A stretch of DNA of 64,000 nucleotides from Rhodanobacteraceae bacterium (GCA_021325475.1 JAJPHA010000044.1:1-64000), one strand, 5' to 3'. Shown: positions 18,615-27,586, numbered from the stretch's first letter. Numbers and translations are program-made. The notes: generated from the sequence alone by a model not told the origin.

Positions 18615-19951
18615 GCCGCCGCCTCGGCCGGAGCCGCGTCGAGCAGGGTCGCCGGCCGTTCGCGGCAATGCGCGACGCAACGGGCGATGGCGTCGAAGTC
18701 CGGCTGCCCGTACCAGAACACGCGCCAGCCGTTCAGGCGTTGGCAGCCGTCCGCCTCGGCGAAATAGAACTCGTTGACCGGATTGGCGTGGCGCGAGCGC
18801 CAGAACAGGCGCGGGTTCTCCGCGCGCATCGCCTGCCACACCGCACGGCCGAGCCCTTCGCCCTGCGCCTCCTCCAGCACCGCGAACTTGTCGAGATAGG
18901 TGCCGGCCGCCTCGGCGGTGAGCACGATCGCGGCGCGATGGTTCTCGCTGACGTAGACGCGGTGCGGCCGGGTACGCTCGAAATAATCCGGCGCGAGCGC
19001 CCGGCCGAACGCCGATTCGATCAGCGCACGCAGCCGCGCGCGGTCGACGCCGTCCCACGAAGTATACGTGTACACTTTTTCGCCGCGCCGCACGAGCGTG
19101 CCGGACCCCTTGTGCGTGAACAGCTCCCGCGCCAGCTCCGCCGGGCGCGTGATCGACACCGACGAGGTCGGCGGCAGCCGGTCGAGCAACGCCTTGATCT
19201 GCGCGAGCTTCAGACGCATGCCGGAGTGCAGCCACGGCTGCGCCAGCAGGTGTTCGTATTCGCTCGACAGATTGATCGAGTCGATGATCCGGCCGCGATC
19301 GTCGAGCAGCCCGCCGGTTTCGGTCAGGAACACGATCTTGTACGGCTGCAGCGCCTGGACGAGCTCGTTGGCGGCGAAGTCGGCGTTGACGTTGAGGATC
19401 TGGCCGTCGGCGGTCTCGCCGAGACTGGCGAGCACCGGAATCGCGCCGGCGTTGAGGCTGGCCTCGATCGGCGCCAGATGCACGCGCGCGACGCGCCCGA
19501 CCAGGCCGTAGCGCTCGCGGTCGAGCCAGTCCGCCTCGAACACACCGGAGACGATCGAGGTGGCGCGCGCCTCCGCCCCGCGCAACGCCGCCACCAGCCG
19601 CAGGTTCTCGGCCAGGAACACGCGCCGCACCACGGCCAGCGCGGCCGGCGGCGTCACCCGCAGGCCGTCCTGGGTGCGCGTGGCGACGCCCGCCGCGGCC
19701 AGCTCCGCATCGAGCTGCGGTCCGGCGCCGTGCACCACGATCGGCGTCAGGCCCACCTGCTGCAGGAAGGCGAGCGAGGAGGCGAGCGCGTCGAGATCGT
19801 CGCGCAGCACCGCGCCGCCGACCTTGACCACGGCGAAGCGCTTGGCGTCGAGCCGGGAGAAGCGCTTCAGATACTGCGCGATCTCCTTGGCGCTGCCCAT
19901 GCTGGAGAGCAGGCGCACGATGGCCTGGCGAGTCTGTCTATGCGTGTCCAT
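18611..19951 (-). CDS. argB: Bifunctional acetylglutamate kinase / N-acetylglutamate synthase
   Basis: A 446-residue fusion. Residues 1-290 are an amino-acid kinase domain ([47 protein letters not shown]). Residues about 300-446 are the vertebrate-type NAT domain of NAGS ([43 protein letters not shown]), which uses acetyl-CoA. Xanthomonadales carry this NAGS-K in place of separate ArgA and ArgB, so one protein performs steps 1 and 2 and is the expected site of arginine feedback. It overlaps argE by 14 bp and argC by 4 bp. Confidence 0.93.
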   Translation of the reverse strand: MDTHRQTRQAIVRLLSSMGSAKEIAQYLKRFSRLDAKRFAVVKVGGAVLRDDLDALASSLAFLQQVGLTPIVVHGAGPQLDAELAAAGVATRTQDGLRVTPPAALAVVRRVFLAENLRLVAALRGAEARATSIVSGVFEADWLDRERYGLVGRVARVHLAPIEASLNAGAIPVLASLGETADGQILNVNADFAANELVQALQPYKIVFLTETGGLLDDRGRIIDSINLSSEYEHLLAQPWLHSGMRLKLAQIKALLDRLPPTSSVSITRPAELARELFTHKGSGTLVRRGEKVYTYTSWDGVDRARLRALIESAFGRALAPDYFERTRPHRVYVSENHRAAIVLTAEAAGTYLDKFAVLEEAQGEGLGRAVWQAMRAENPRLFWRSRHANPVNEFYFAEADGCQRLNGWRVFWYGQPDFDAIARCVAHCRERPATLLDAAPAEAAA

Positions 19952-21149
19952 GATCGAGCAGGGCGAGGTAGCGTTCGGTAATTTGCTGCAATTGGGAAAG
20001 TTCCACAAATTCGTCTGCCGCGTGCGCTTGGGCGATGTCGCCCGGCCCATACACGATCGCGGTCCAGCCGGCGGCGGAGAACAGCGCGGCCTCGGTCCAG
20101 AAATCGACGGCATGGCCGATCGGCAGACCGAGCGCCTCGGCGAGGTCGCGCGCCGCCAGCCGCTTCGCCTCGGCGGCGGCGACGTCGCCCGCCGGCAGCG
20201 GCGGGCCGCGGAAGGTTTCCTCGAACTCCGCCGGCGCCGGCTCGACCAGGGTGCGCAGACGCGCGAGCAGCTCGTCCGCGTCCATGCTCGGCAATGGCCG
20301 CAGCCCGCAGCGCAGTTCGGCTTCGGGCGCGATGACGTTGGCCTTGATGCCGCCCTCGATGCGACCGAGGTTAAGGCGCAGCCCGGTGAGGCCGCCGAAG
20401 CGCGCCGGCGCGAGCGACTGCGCGTAGTCGAGCGCGGCGGCGCCCCAGCGCACGGCCTGGTGCACCGCGCTGTCGGTCGGATCCTGCGTGCGCGAGGCGT
20501 GGCCGGCGCGGCCGCGGAAACGCAGGCGCAGCGACAGGACACCGCGATGCGCGAGCACCGCCTGGCACCGCGTCGGCTCGGCGACGAGCACGGCGTCGAA
20601 GCCCCTCTCCCGCCGGGAGAGGGGCGGGGGTGAGGGTTCGCTGGAATCATCGACGGCCTGCTCCGCTCGCACCCTCACCCGCCCCTGCGGGGCACCCTCT
20701 CCCGGCGGGAGAGGGAGATGCGCCTGCAGAAAGCCCGCCACGCAGCGCGCGTCGTTGGCCTCCTCGTCGCTGGTGAACAGGAACGCGGCGTCGCCGTGGC
20801 TGCGCTCGGCCGCGACCAGCAACGCGGCGGCCGCACCCTTGATGTCGCAGGCGCCGAGCCCGATGGCGCGATCGGCGGTCACGCGCAGGGCGAACGGATC
20901 GGCGCTCCACTGCGACGACGCCGGCACCGTATCCAGGTGTACATGGAACAAAATGCGCGGTTTGCCGCGTTGTGCAAAAAGGCTCACCGCGCCGGCGCCG
21001 TGATCGGTCAGGCGCAGATCGAATCCCGGCAGGTGCGCGCCGAGGTAGTCGAAGATGCCGCCGGTGCCGATCGCGCGCGGCGGATTGCGCGTGTCGAACG
21101 CGACCAGCGCCGTGAGATGCCGCAACGTCGCCTGCAACAGCGCGTTCAC
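19938..21149 (-). CDS. argE: Acetylornithine deacetylase with a 38-residue in-frame REP insertion
   Basis: A 403-residue M20-family zinc peptidase that removes the acetyl group from acetylornithine or, given the ArgF' here, acetylcitrulline. Metal-site motifs are present: [26 protein letters not shown] and [12 protein letters not shown] start chosen because it overlaps the argG stop (GTGA) and follows GGGGCGG. Residues 146-183 (PLPPGEG...LSRRERG) come from an inverted pair of REP-like hairpins at 20601-20714. They separate FLQAHL from [10 protein letters not shown], which are close together in relatives. The insertion is exactly 38 codons, so the frame is kept. Confidence 0.9.
   Translation of the reverse strand: MNALLQATLRHLTALVAFDTRNPPRAIGTGGIFDYLGAHLPGFDLRLTDHGAGAVSLFAQRGKPRILFHVHLDTVPASSQWSADPFALRVTADRAIGLGACDIKGAAAALLVAAERSHGDAAFLFTSDEEANDARCVAGFLQAHLPLPPGEGAPQGRVRVRAEQAVDDSSEPSPPPLSRRERGFDAVLVAEPTRCQAVLAHRGVLSLRLRFRGRAGHASRTQDPTDSAVHQAVRWGAAALDYAQSLAPARFGGLTGLRLNLGRIEGGIKANVIAPEAELRCGLRPLPSMDADELLARLRTLVEPAPAEFEETFRGPPLPAGDVAAAEAKRLAARDLAEALGLPIGHAVDFWTEAALFSAAGWTAIVYGPGDIAQAHAADEFVELSQLQQITERYLALLDHGHA
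20601..20714. repeat. Paired REP-like palindromes inserted in argE
   Basis: CCCCTCTCCC-GCC-GGGAGAGGGG and GGGGGTGAGGGT occur at one end, and the inverted counterpart ACCCTCACCC...ACCCTCTCCCGGCGGGAGAGGG at the other, about 45 bp apart. This is the widespread proteobacterial REP motif family (CCCTCTCCC...GGTGAGGG), usually intergenic. Here it is inside a coding sequence and translated. No clear target duplication is visible. Confidence 0.85.
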
Positions 21150-22384
21150 GTCGCCCCGCCCCGATTTACCTGCGCCCACAGCGTCGAGCTCATGCCGTAG
21201 AGGCGGATGAACCCTTCCGCCTCGGCCACACCCCAGTCGGCGGACTGCGCGTAGGTGGCGCCGCGGGCGGCGAGCAGATGCGGCGAGCGCACCTCGATCG
21301 CATCCACGCGACCGCCCGCGGTCTCCAGCACCACCTCGCCGGTGACGCAGCGCTGGGTCGAGGCGAGGAACGCCTCGAGGTCCGCCTTCAGCGGATCGTG
21401 GAAGAAACCTTCATAGACCAGTTCCACCCACTTGCGCGCCGCCTCCGGTTTGAAGCGGTTCTGCTGCTTGGACAAGACCGCCTCCTCCAGTGCCCGATGC
21501 GCCACCAGCAGCGCGGTCAGACCCGGCGCCTCGAACACGATGCGGCCCTTGAGGCCGATCGTGGTGTCGCCGGTGTACAGGCCACGGCCGACGCCGTAGC
21601 GCGCGAACCGTGTGTTCAGGTGCGCGAGCAAGGCGTGACCGGGCAGGCGCGCGCCGTCGATCGCCACCGCCTCGCCGTGCGCAAAAGTCAGCGTCACGCG
21701 CAGCGGTTCGGCCGGCCACTCGGCGCGCGGCGCGCACCAGCCGCGCGCGTCCTCGCCCGGCGCCTGCCAGCGGTCGATCTCGCCGCCGGACAGGGTCACG
21801 CCGAGCAGATTCTCGTTGATCGTGTAGCGCTGCTGCCGGGTGCGCACGGTGAAGCCGCGCTCCTCGAGATAGCGCCGTTCGTAGGCGCGTACTTCCGGAT
21901 GATCGCGCTGGATTTCGCGGATCGGCGCGACGATGCGGTAGTCGCCGAGCGCCTGCACCGCGAGGTCGAAGCGCACCTGATCGTTGCCCATGCCGGTGCA
22001 GCCGTGCGCGATCGTGCGCGTGCCGAGCGCCTCGGCGCGCGCCAGCGCCGCCTCGACGATGAGATAACGGTCGGATACCAGCAGCGGATACTGTCCCTGA
22101 TACCCCTCCCCGGCCCATACGAACGGCTTGACGAATCCGTTCCACAGCGCCGGGCCGCCATCGACGGTGACGTGGCTGGCGGCGCCGAGTTCGTGCGCGC
22201 GCGCCTCGATGCAGGCGCGCTCCGCCGCATCGACGCCGCCGGTATCGACGAATACGGTGTGGACCGCATGGCCACGTTCGCGCAGCCAGGGAATGCAGAA
22301 GCTCGTGTCGAGGCCGCCGGAGAAGGCCAGCACGATGTGCCCCTCGAGGGCTGAGGGCTGAGGGCTGAGGGCTGAGGAAGACAT
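21146..22384 (-). CDS. argG: Argininosuccinate synthase with a repeat-encoded N-terminus
   Basis: A 412-residue ATP-dependent enzyme joining citrulline and aspartate. The P-loop-like [19 protein letters not shown] begins at residue 16; [13 protein letters not shown] and [14 protein letters not shown] are further family motifs. The first 15 residues are encoded by about 4.5 copies of a heptanucleotide (CAGCCCT in coding sense) placed between the only plausible ATG and the conserved domain. Relatives start two to four residues before the HIVLAFSGG strand. A change of one heptad would shift the frame. The stop overlaps the argE GTG. Confidence 0.93.
   Translation of the reverse strand: MSSSALSPQPSALEGHIVLAFSGGLDTSFCIPWLRERGHAVHTVFVDTGGVDAAERACIEARAHELGAASHVTVDGGPALWNGFVKPFVWAGEGYQGQYPLLVSDRYLIVEAALARAEALGTRTIAHGCTGMGNDQVRFDLAVQALGDYRIVAPIREIQRDHPEVRAYERRYLEERGFTVRTRQQRYTINENLLGVTLSGGEIDRWQAPGEDARGWCAPRAEWPAEPLRVTLTFAHGEAVAIDGARLPGHALLAHLNTRFARYGVGRGLYTGDTTIGLKGRIVFEAPGLTALLVAHRALEEAVLSKQQNRFKPEAARKWVELVYEGFFHDPLKADLEAFLASTQRCVTGEVVLETAGGRVDAIEVRSPHLLAARGATYAQSADWGVAEAEGFIRLYGMSSTLWAQVNRGGAT
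22346..22377. repeat. Heptanucleotide array (GAGGGCT, about 4.6 copies) in the 5' end of argG
   Basis: Four perfect GAGGGCT units at 22346-22373 plus GAGG. The plus strand has the pattern G3-N4 repeated, a candidate G-quadruplex. The same heptamer forms larger arrays at 38.9 and 42.9 kb. Confidence 0.9.
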
Positions 22385-22456
22385 TTCGGTTCCTGTAGTT
22401 TCGGAATTCTTTCGAACGGGGGCAGGCGCGGGATTTTTCGGGCGCTTTTCCTGCCC

Positions 22457-23488
22457 TCAGCCCCCGGCCGTTGCTTCGTCCCCGCTCACCAATGCCGCCA
22501 TCACCGCCTTCTGCACGTGCAGGCGGTTCTCCGCCTCGTCGATGGCGATGCAGGCGGACGAGTCCATCACTTCGTCGGTGGCCTTGACGTTGCGCCGCAG
22601 CGGCAGGCAGTGACTGAACACGGCGCCGTCGGTCAGCGCCATCTTGGCCTTGTCCACAATGAAATTTCTGTACTTTTCCCGGATCGGCCGCTCCTCGTCC
22701 CAGCGGCCGAAGTACGGCAGCGCGCCCCAGCTCTTGGCGTAGACCACGTGCGCGCCGCGATAGGCCGCCTCGAGGTCGTGGCTGATGGCGAGCGAACCGC
22801 CGTGCTCCGCCGCGTTCCGCCGCGCGGCCTCGAGATAGCGTTGGTCGAGCACGTACTCGGGCGTGGGACACAGCAGGGTCACGTCCATGCCGTAGCGCGT
22901 GGCGATCAGCAGCGCCGAATTCGCCACCGCCGTGTTCAACGGTTTGGGGTGATAGGTCCAGGTCAGCACGTATTTCCGGCCGCGCAGATCGGTCGTGCCG
23001 AAGTGCTCCGCGAGCGCCATCACGTGTGCCAGTTCCTGCATCGGATGGGTGATCGTCTCCAGATTGATCACCGGCACGCTGGCGTACTGCGCGAAGGCGC
23101 GCAGCACGCGGTCCTCGCGATCGACCGCCCAGTCGCGGAACCCGGGAAAGGCGCGCACGCCGATCAGATCGACGTAGCGGCTGAGCACGCGCGCCACCTC
23201 GGCGACGTGCTCCTCGGCTTCGCCGTCCATCACCGCGCCCGCCGCGAACTCGATCGGCCAGGCGTCCTTGCCGGGTTGCAGGACGACGGCGTGGCCGCCG
23301 AGCTGGTATGCGCCGAGTTCGAAGCTGGTGCGCGTGCGCATCGAACTGTTGAAGAACAGCAGCGCGATCGACTTGCCGGCGAGCTCGCGGCCGATGCGCG
23401 AACGCTTGAACGCGGCCGCGCGCGCGAGCAGGGCGTCGAGCTCGGCGCGGCTCCAGTCCTGGGTGGTCAAGAAATGGCGAAGGGGCAT
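22457..23488 (-). CDS. argF': N-acetylornithine carbamoyltransferase
   Basis: A 343-residue transcarbamylase of the Xanthomonas type, which makes N-acetylcitrulline rather than citrulline. The carbamoyl-phosphate loop reads NSSMRTRTSFE (near residue 47); the characteristic stretch AVVLQPGKDAWPIEF and the long C-terminal CLPLRRNVKATDEVMDS match this subfamily. It is the first structural gene of the arg operon and sits behind a leader peptide and terminator. It is separated from argG by about 70 bp, the only sizeable gap in the operon. An AT-rich codon island encodes EKYRNFIVDK. Confidence 0.93.
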   Translation of the reverse strand: MPLRHFLTTQDWSRAELDALLARAAAFKRSRIGRELAGKSIALLFFNSSMRTRTSFELGAYQLGGHAVVLQPGKDAWPIEFAAGAVMDGEAEEHVAEVARVLSRYVDLIGVRAFPGFRDWAVDREDRVLRAFAQYASVPVINLETITHPMQELAHVMALAEHFGTTDLRGRKYVLTWTYHPKPLNTAVANSALLIATRYGMDVTLLCPTPEYVLDQRYLEAARRNAAEHGGSLAISHDLEAAYRGAHVVYAKSWGALPYFGRWDEERPIREKYRNFIVDKAKMALTDGAVFSHCLPLRRNVKATDEVMDSSACIAIDEAENRLHVQKAVMAALVSGDEATAGG

Positions 23489-23511
23489 GGCGTGGTGCTT
23501 TGCGAGATCGG

Positions 23512-23586
23512 GAAACGAAAAACCCGGCGCGGGGCCGGGTTCGAGTCAAGCAACAGGAAAACGAAGATGCGCGACGGCTACCCGGC
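23512..23586 (-). promoter_or_regulatory. Candidate attenuator: terminator and competing antiterminator before the arg operon
   Basis: On the minus strand the hairpin AACCCGGC-CCCGC-GCCGGGTT (23541-23521) is followed by TTT, giving a U-tract of five: a rho-independent terminator 33 bp before argF'. The 7-mer GCCGGGT of its 3' arm is also present at 23586-23580, over the last two sense codons and first stop base of the leader ORF. It can pair instead with the terminator's 5' arm (ACCCGGC). The two structures are mutually exclusive, the logic of ribosome-controlled attenuation. Confidence 0.6.
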
Positions 23587-23682
23587 GGGAATGGCAGGCA
23601 GCGGTCGACGCGCGCGCGAGGTCATGCCGGCGGCCATGCGGGCGCTGGTCAGGACGACGATCGCGGCGGAAGCATTCGACAT
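23578..23682 (-). CDS. Putative arg operon leader peptide (34 aa)
   Basis: A short ORF, ATG at 23682 and TAG at 23578-23580, ending about 37 nt before the terminator hairpin. The 34 residues include Arg15 and the cluster SRARRP (Arg23, 25, 26). A ribosome stalled there would leave the GCCGGGT at the stop codon free to form the antiterminator, while one reaching the stop would cover it. Arg is common in this GC-rich genome, so the Arg content alone is weak evidence; the structural logic is stronger. Not recognised from any database memory. Confidence 0.5.
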   Translation of the reverse strand: MSNASAAIVVLTSARMAAGMTSRARRPLPAIPAG

Positions 23683-23689
23683 GGCCCCG

Positions 23690-23719
23690 ACACTAGCACG
23701 AATCTTTCGCGCGGGGCAA
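23690..23719 (-). promoter_or_regulatory. Possible promoter of the arg leader
   Basis: On the minus strand TTGCCC (23719-23714) and TAGTGT (23695-23690) are 18 bp apart and end 8 bp before the leader ATG. Weak matches; listed because the site is where a leader promoter is needed. A start this close to the ATG leaves little room for a ribosome site. Confidence 0.3.
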
Positions 23720-23727
23720 CACCCGCG

Positions 23728-24294
23728 CTACTCGGCCGGCGTCACCGTGATCCGCACGCGGATGCGATCGCCGGGATCGTAGCTGAGGCGCGAAGTATAA
23801 ATTTCCCCGCGGTAGCGGTATTCGACGTCGTAGGCGATGGCGCGGCGCTGGGCCGAATCCCTGGCGTCGCCGGGACAATGCCGCTCGATGGTATAGCGCG
23901 GCGGCGCGGACGAGCGGTCGTCCGCGGCCGCCAGGTTGCTGCCGACCACCGCACCGGCGACGGCGCCGGCCGCGGTCGCCGCCTTGCGGCCCTCGCCCTT
24001 GCCAACCTGATGGCCGAGCAGGCTGCCGACGATCGCGCCGAGCACGCCGGCGGCGGTGCGCTGACCGGCGTCGTCCGCGGCAGGCGGTTCGCGCACCGGC
24101 ACCTGTTCCTCGTAGCACGGCGCGTTCGCCGCGGCCGGACCGCCGTCGTCGTAGATCGGATCGACCCGCAGCACGTCGGCCCAGCCGTAATGGGCGTTGT
24201 CGGCCGTCGTCGGCACGGGATGCGCCGGCGTTTGCGCCGGCAGGGATCCGGCAAGGAGCAGCATGCCTGAGATCAGGATGCCGATGCGATTCAT
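23728..24294 (-). CDS. Glycine-zipper 2TM-domain exported protein
   Basis: A 188-residue protein with a signal peptide (residues 1-20, LLLAGSLPAQ). A glycine-zipper stretch at about 85-125 (GVLGAIVGSLLGHQVGKGEGRKAATAAGAVAGAVVGSNLA) is typical of SlyB/RcnB-like outer-membrane-associated proteins. The C-terminal 60 residues form a small beta domain (RYTIERHCPG...YDVEYRYRGEIYTSRLSYDPGDRIRVRITVTP). Likely periplasmic or outer-membrane associated. Divergent from cysS. Confidence 0.8.
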   Translation of the reverse strand: MNRIGILISGMLLLAGSLPAQTPAHPVPTTADNAHYGWADVLRVDPIYDDGGPAAANAPCYEEQVPVREPPAADDAGQRTAAGVLGAIVGSLLGHQVGKGEGRKAATAAGAVAGAVVGSNLAAADDRSSAPPRYTIERHCPGDARDSAQRRAIAYDVEYRYRGEIYTSRLSYDPGDRIRVRITVTPAE

Positions 24295-24336
24295 GTCTTC
24301 TCCGACTCCGACCCGGACCGCGATCCCCGGTCCGGG

Positions 24337-24410
24337 CAATCTGGCGAACGCTGCGCGGCCGGTTCCCCACGGCCGGGCCGAGACCCATGCGCGCGCTCGC
24401 CAATCTGGCG
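24337..24410. promoter_or_regulatory. Direct repeat CAATCTGGCG between the glycine-zipper gene and cysS
   Basis: CAATCTGGCG occurs at 24337-24346 and 24401-24410. The second copy sits in CGCCA-ATC-TGGCG, a small palindrome. Possible operators in the 239-bp divergent gap; no known regulator motif recognised. Confidence 0.3.
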
Positions 24411-24498
24411 GGCATTTAAGCATCGACAGGCTGAATACAGCCTAAGGATTCGGGCGGCGCGGGCACGAGGCACGCGGCGGAGAAGGCGGCGCGGGGGC

Positions 24499-24509
24499 TT
24501 GGTATACAA
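24499..24509 (+). promoter_or_regulatory. Extended -10 promoter of cysS
   Basis: TGG-TATACAAT, an extended -10 element 25 bp before the cysS ATG, stands out in a very GC-rich region. No convincing -35 is seen. Confidence 0.55.
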
Positions 24510-24533
24510 TGACGTGGAACACCGGGATTGCTC

Positions 24534-25946
24534 ATGCCTTTGCGACTGTACAACTCCCTCACTCGCCGCCTCGAGGACTTCGTGCCGCAGGATCCGGCGC
24601 GGGTGACCATGTATCTGTGCGGGCCGACGGTGTACAACTACGTGCACATCGGCAACGCCCGCGGCCCGGTCGTGTTCGGCGTGCTGGTGCGTCTGCTGCG
24701 CCGTCTGTACGGCGCGAGCCACGTGGTGTTCGCGCGCAACGTCACCGACGTCGACGACAAGATCAACGACGCCGCCGCCGAGTCCGGCGTGCCGATCGAG
24801 GTCATCACGAGGCGCTACGCCGCGGCGTACGAGGAGGACATGCGCAAGCTCGGCGTCGATGCGCCGGACGTGACGCCGTACGCGACCGCGCACATTCCGC
24901 AGATCATCGCCATGTGCCAGCGCCTGATCGCCGCCGGCCACGCCTACGCCGCGGAAGGCCACGTGCTGTTCGACGTCGCCTCGTTCCCCGCCTACGGCCG
25001 CCTGTCCGGACGCTCGACCGAGGAAATGATCGCCGGCGCCCGCGTGGAAGTGGCGCCCTACAAGAAGAATCCCGCCGACTTCGTGCTGTGGAAGCCGTCC
25101 ACGCCCGACCTGCCCGGCTGGGACAGCCCGTGGGGCCGCGGCCGTCCGGGGTGGCACATCGAATGCTCGGCGATGAGCGAGACGCACCTCGGCGAAACCA
25201 TCGACATCCACGCCGGCGGCAACGATCTGCTGTTCCCGCACCACGAGAACGAGATCGCGCAATCGACCTGCGCCCACGGCGGCAAGGTATTCGCGCGCTG
25301 GTGGCTGCACAACGGCATGCTCACCTTCGAGGGGCGCAAGATGTCGAAGTCGCTCGGCAACACCGTGCTGCTGCACGAGCTGCTGGAACGACATCCGCCG
25401 GAGCTGCTGCGCTACATGCTGATGAAGGCGCACTACCGGCAGCCGCTCGACTGGTCGGCCGCGGCGCTGGAGCAGGCCCGCGCCACGCTCGACGGCTGGT
25501 ACGGCGTGCTGCGCGATCTCGCCGGGGTCGCGGTCGCCGCCGGTCCGGGCGACGTGCCCGCGGCGCTGCTCGAGGCGCTGTGCGACGACCTCAACACGCC
25601 GGAAGCCTTCGGCGTGCTCGCCCGTCTCGCCGGCGAGGCGCGCCGCCACGCCACGCCGGAGCACAAGCGGGCGCTGCTCGGCGCCGGCGCCTTCCTCGGC
25701 CTGTTGCAGCAGGATCCGGAAGCCTGGTTCAAGCAACGCGCGAGCGGCGCGAGCGTCGATGCCGCCTGGGTGGAACGCCTGCTCGGCGAGCGCGCCGAGG
25801 CGCGCAAGCGCCGCGACTTCGCGCACGCCGACCGCATCCGCGACGAACTCGCCGCGCGCGGCGTGGTCATCGAGGATGGGCCGCAGGGCGCACGCTGGAA
25901 ACTCGCCGTCGCGGCCGGAGGCACTGGCGATGAACGCGCAGCCTGA
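24534..25946 (+). CDS. cysS: Cysteinyl-tRNA synthetase
   Basis: A 470-residue class I synthetase. The HIGH-type motif is in [17 protein letters not shown] (near residue 28, with the zinc Cys), the other zinc ligands are in HIECSAMSE and HHENEIAQS, and KMSKSLGN is near residue 270. ATG at 24534 chosen over a TTG six bases upstream. It overlaps sufE by 17 bp. Confidence 0.97.
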   Translation: MPLRLYNSLTRRLEDFVPQDPARVTMYLCGPTVYNYVHIGNARGPVVFGVLVRLLRRLYGASHVVFARNVTDVDDKINDAAAESGVPIEVITRRYAAAYEEDMRKLGVDAPDVTPYATAHIPQIIAMCQRLIAAGHAYAAEGHVLFDVASFPAYGRLSGRSTEEMIAGARVEVAPYKKNPADFVLWKPSTPDLPGWDSPWGRGRPGWHIECSAMSETHLGETIDIHAGGNDLLFPHHENEIAQSTCAHGGKVFARWWLHNGMLTFEGRKMSKSLGNTVLLHELLERHPPELLRYMLMKAHYRQPLDWSAAALEQARATLDGWYGVLRDLAGVAVAAGPGDVPAALLEALCDDLNTPEAFGVLARLAGEARRHATPEHKRALLGAGAFLGLLQQDPEAWFKQRASGASVDAAWVERLLGERAEARKRRDFAHADRIRDELAARGVVIEDGPQGARWKLAVAAGGTGDERAA

Positions 25947-26373
25947 ATTGCTGCCGGAGACGTCTGCCGCGGCGGCGCAGCAGGCGATCGTCGAGGAATT
26001 CGCCTGTTTCGGCGACTGGACCGAACGCTACCAGTACCTGATCGACCTCGGCCGCCGGCTGCCGCCGTTTCCGGCCGAGTGGCAAACCGAGGCGAACCGG
26101 GTGCAGGGCTGCCAGTCGCAGGTCTGGCTGGTGGCCGAGGGCGACGCGCGCAATCTGCGCTTCCACGCGATCAGCGATTCGGCGATCGTGTCCGGCCTGA
26201 TCGCGCTGCTGCTGCGCGTCTATTCCGGTCGTCCGGCGCGCGAGATCCTCGACACCGAACCGCGCTTCGTCGAGGCCATGGGTCTCGCCCAGCATCTTTC
26301 GCCGACCCGCAACAACGGCCTCGCCGCCATGCTCGCGGCGATCAAGCAGCACGCCCGCCAGGCGCTCGCCTGA
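25930..26373 (+). CDS. sufE: SufE family Fe-S cluster assembly protein
   Basis: A 147-residue sulfur-acceptor protein. The sulfur-carrying Cys is in [12 protein letters not shown], as in E. coli SufE Cys51, and the C-terminal helices [20 protein letters not shown] are conserved. It accepts persulfide from a SufS-type desulfurase. The ATG lies inside the cysS 3' end, so a cysteine tRNA synthetase and a cysteine-sulfur carrier are co-translated. Confidence 0.93.
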   Translation: MNAQPELLPETSAAAAQQAIVEEFACFGDWTERYQYLIDLGRRLPPFPAEWQTEANRVQGCQSQVWLVAEGDARNLRFHAISDSAIVSGLIALLLRVYSGRPAREILDTEPRFVEAMGLAQHLSPTRNNGLAAMLAAIKQHARQALA

Positions 26374-26436
26374 GCCGCGCTCGATGGCGCGCGAAGCTTC
26401 GTCGTTTCGCGTTGTGGAGCGAACGCCGGCGCCGGC

Positions 26437-27231
26437 TCAGTCGCCCATCTGCTTCTGGCGATGCTCCCAGCGCTCCTGCGCGTCGAGGCAGAGCGTCGCG
26501 ATCGGACGCGCCTCCAGCCGTTCGAGGCCGATTTCCTCGTCGGTCTCCTCGCAGTACCCGTAGCGGCCTTCCTCGATCCGCTTGAGCGCCTTGTCGATCT
26601 TGGCGATCAGCTTGCGGTAGCGGTCGCGCGTGCGCAGTTCCAGCGAATTCTCGGTCTCGCGCGTGGCGCGCTCGGCCTCGTCGCCGACGTCGCGCACTTC
26701 CTCGCGCAGGTTGTCGATGGTCTGCTTCGACTCCTCGACCAGGTCCTCACGCCAGCGCAACAGCTTGGCGCGGAAATAGGCGAGCTGCCGCGGGTTCATG
26801 TATTCCTCGCGCGGCGACGGCCGATAGTTCGGCGGCAGGGTGACGACCACCGTGCTCGGCAGCGCATAGCGGCCGTCTTCGCGGGTGATCGTGTCCTTGT
26901 CCTTCTTCGCGACCGCGGCGGCCACCTTGCCCGCCGCGACGGACGTCGCCTTCGGTTTCGCCGCGGCGACCGGCGGCGTCTTCACCGGTTTGCCCGTCGG
27001 CTTCGCGGTTCGGGCCGGCGCCTTCTTCGGCGCGGCGACGCGCTTGACCGGTTTCGCCGGCCGGGTCGCGGTCGCGCCGCGCCGCGCCTTGCCCTTCGTC
27101 GCCGCCGGCTTCTGCGGCTTGCGCGCCGGCGCCTTCCTGGGCGGCGCCTTCGGCTTGGCCGCGGCCTTCTTCTTCGCGGCGGGCTTGCGCGCCGCGGCGG
27201 CGGGTTTGCGTTTGGATTGGGCCATGGGCAT
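26437..27231 (-). CDS. dksA: DksA-family RNA polymerase-binding factor with Lys/Ala-rich N-terminal tail
   Basis: A 264-residue protein. Residues about 1-110 are a basic, Ala/Pro/Lys-rich tail like histone H1 C-terminal repeats (KKKAAAKPKAPPRKAPARKP). The C-terminal 150 residues are DksA: coiled-coil segment WREDLVEESKQTIDNLREEV and the globular end GYCEETDEEIGLERLEARPIATLCLDAQ. Of the four zinc Cys in E. coli DksA only one of each pair remains, so zinc binding is doubtful. DksA enters the polymerase secondary channel with ppGpp. The tail may add nonspecific DNA binding (inferred). Convergent with sufE. Confidence 0.9.
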   Translation of the reverse strand: MPMAQSKRKPAAAARKPAAKKKAAAKPKAPPRKAPARKPQKPAATKGKARRGATATRPAKPVKRVAAPKKAPARTAKPTGKPVKTPPVAAAKPKATSVAAGKVAAAVAKKDKDTITREDGRYALPSTVVVTLPPNYRPSPREEYMNPRQLAYFRAKLLRWREDLVEESKQTIDNLREEVRDVGDEAERATRETENSLELRTRDRYRKLIAKIDKALKRIEEGRYGYCEETDEEIGLERLEARPIATLCLDAQERWEHRQKQMGD

Positions 27232-27309
27232 TCACCATTGTCCTCAGGCGGTCGCGTGTTATAGCCTAAGTGCCCACCTGCGGCAACCACTTGCGCCGCC
27301 GGAATCCAC

Positions 27310-27552
27310 GTGACTCGATTCCTGCTCCTGCTGCTTGCCGCCTACCGACGCTGGCTGAGTCCGCTGTTCGGGACCCGCTGCCGCTTCCATCCGAGTTGTT
27401 CGGAATACGCCCGCATCGCGGTCGCGCGCTTCGGCGCCGGACGCGGCGGCGTGCTCGCGCTGTGGCGCATCGCCCGCTGCCAGCCGCTGTGCGCCGGCGG
27501 ACTCGACCCGGTGCCGGAAACCTTCGCGCTGCGCTGCCGCCCGCAGCCGTAA
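27310..27552 (+). CDS. yidD: Membrane protein insertion efficiency factor YidD
   Basis: An 80-residue protein with GTG start. Family motif [11 protein letters not shown] and the [17 protein letters not shown] stretch are intact, after an N-terminal amphipathic helix with [10 protein letters not shown]. YidD is usually beside rnpA and yidC near the origin; here it is alone between dksA and dihydroorotase. Confidence 0.93.
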   Translation: MTRFLLLLLAAYRRWLSPLFGTRCRFHPSCSEYARIAVARFGAGRGGVLALWRIARCQPLCAGGLDPVPETFALRCRPQP

Positions 27553-27586
27553 CCGTGCTCTTCCCCGCCACGCAAGGATCCCCCGC

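Noticed and set aside
24502..24509. TATA-like words inside genes as internal promoters
   Set aside because: Only the intergenic case before cysS is kept; the intragenic AT islands lack -35 partners and lie mid-gene on either strand.
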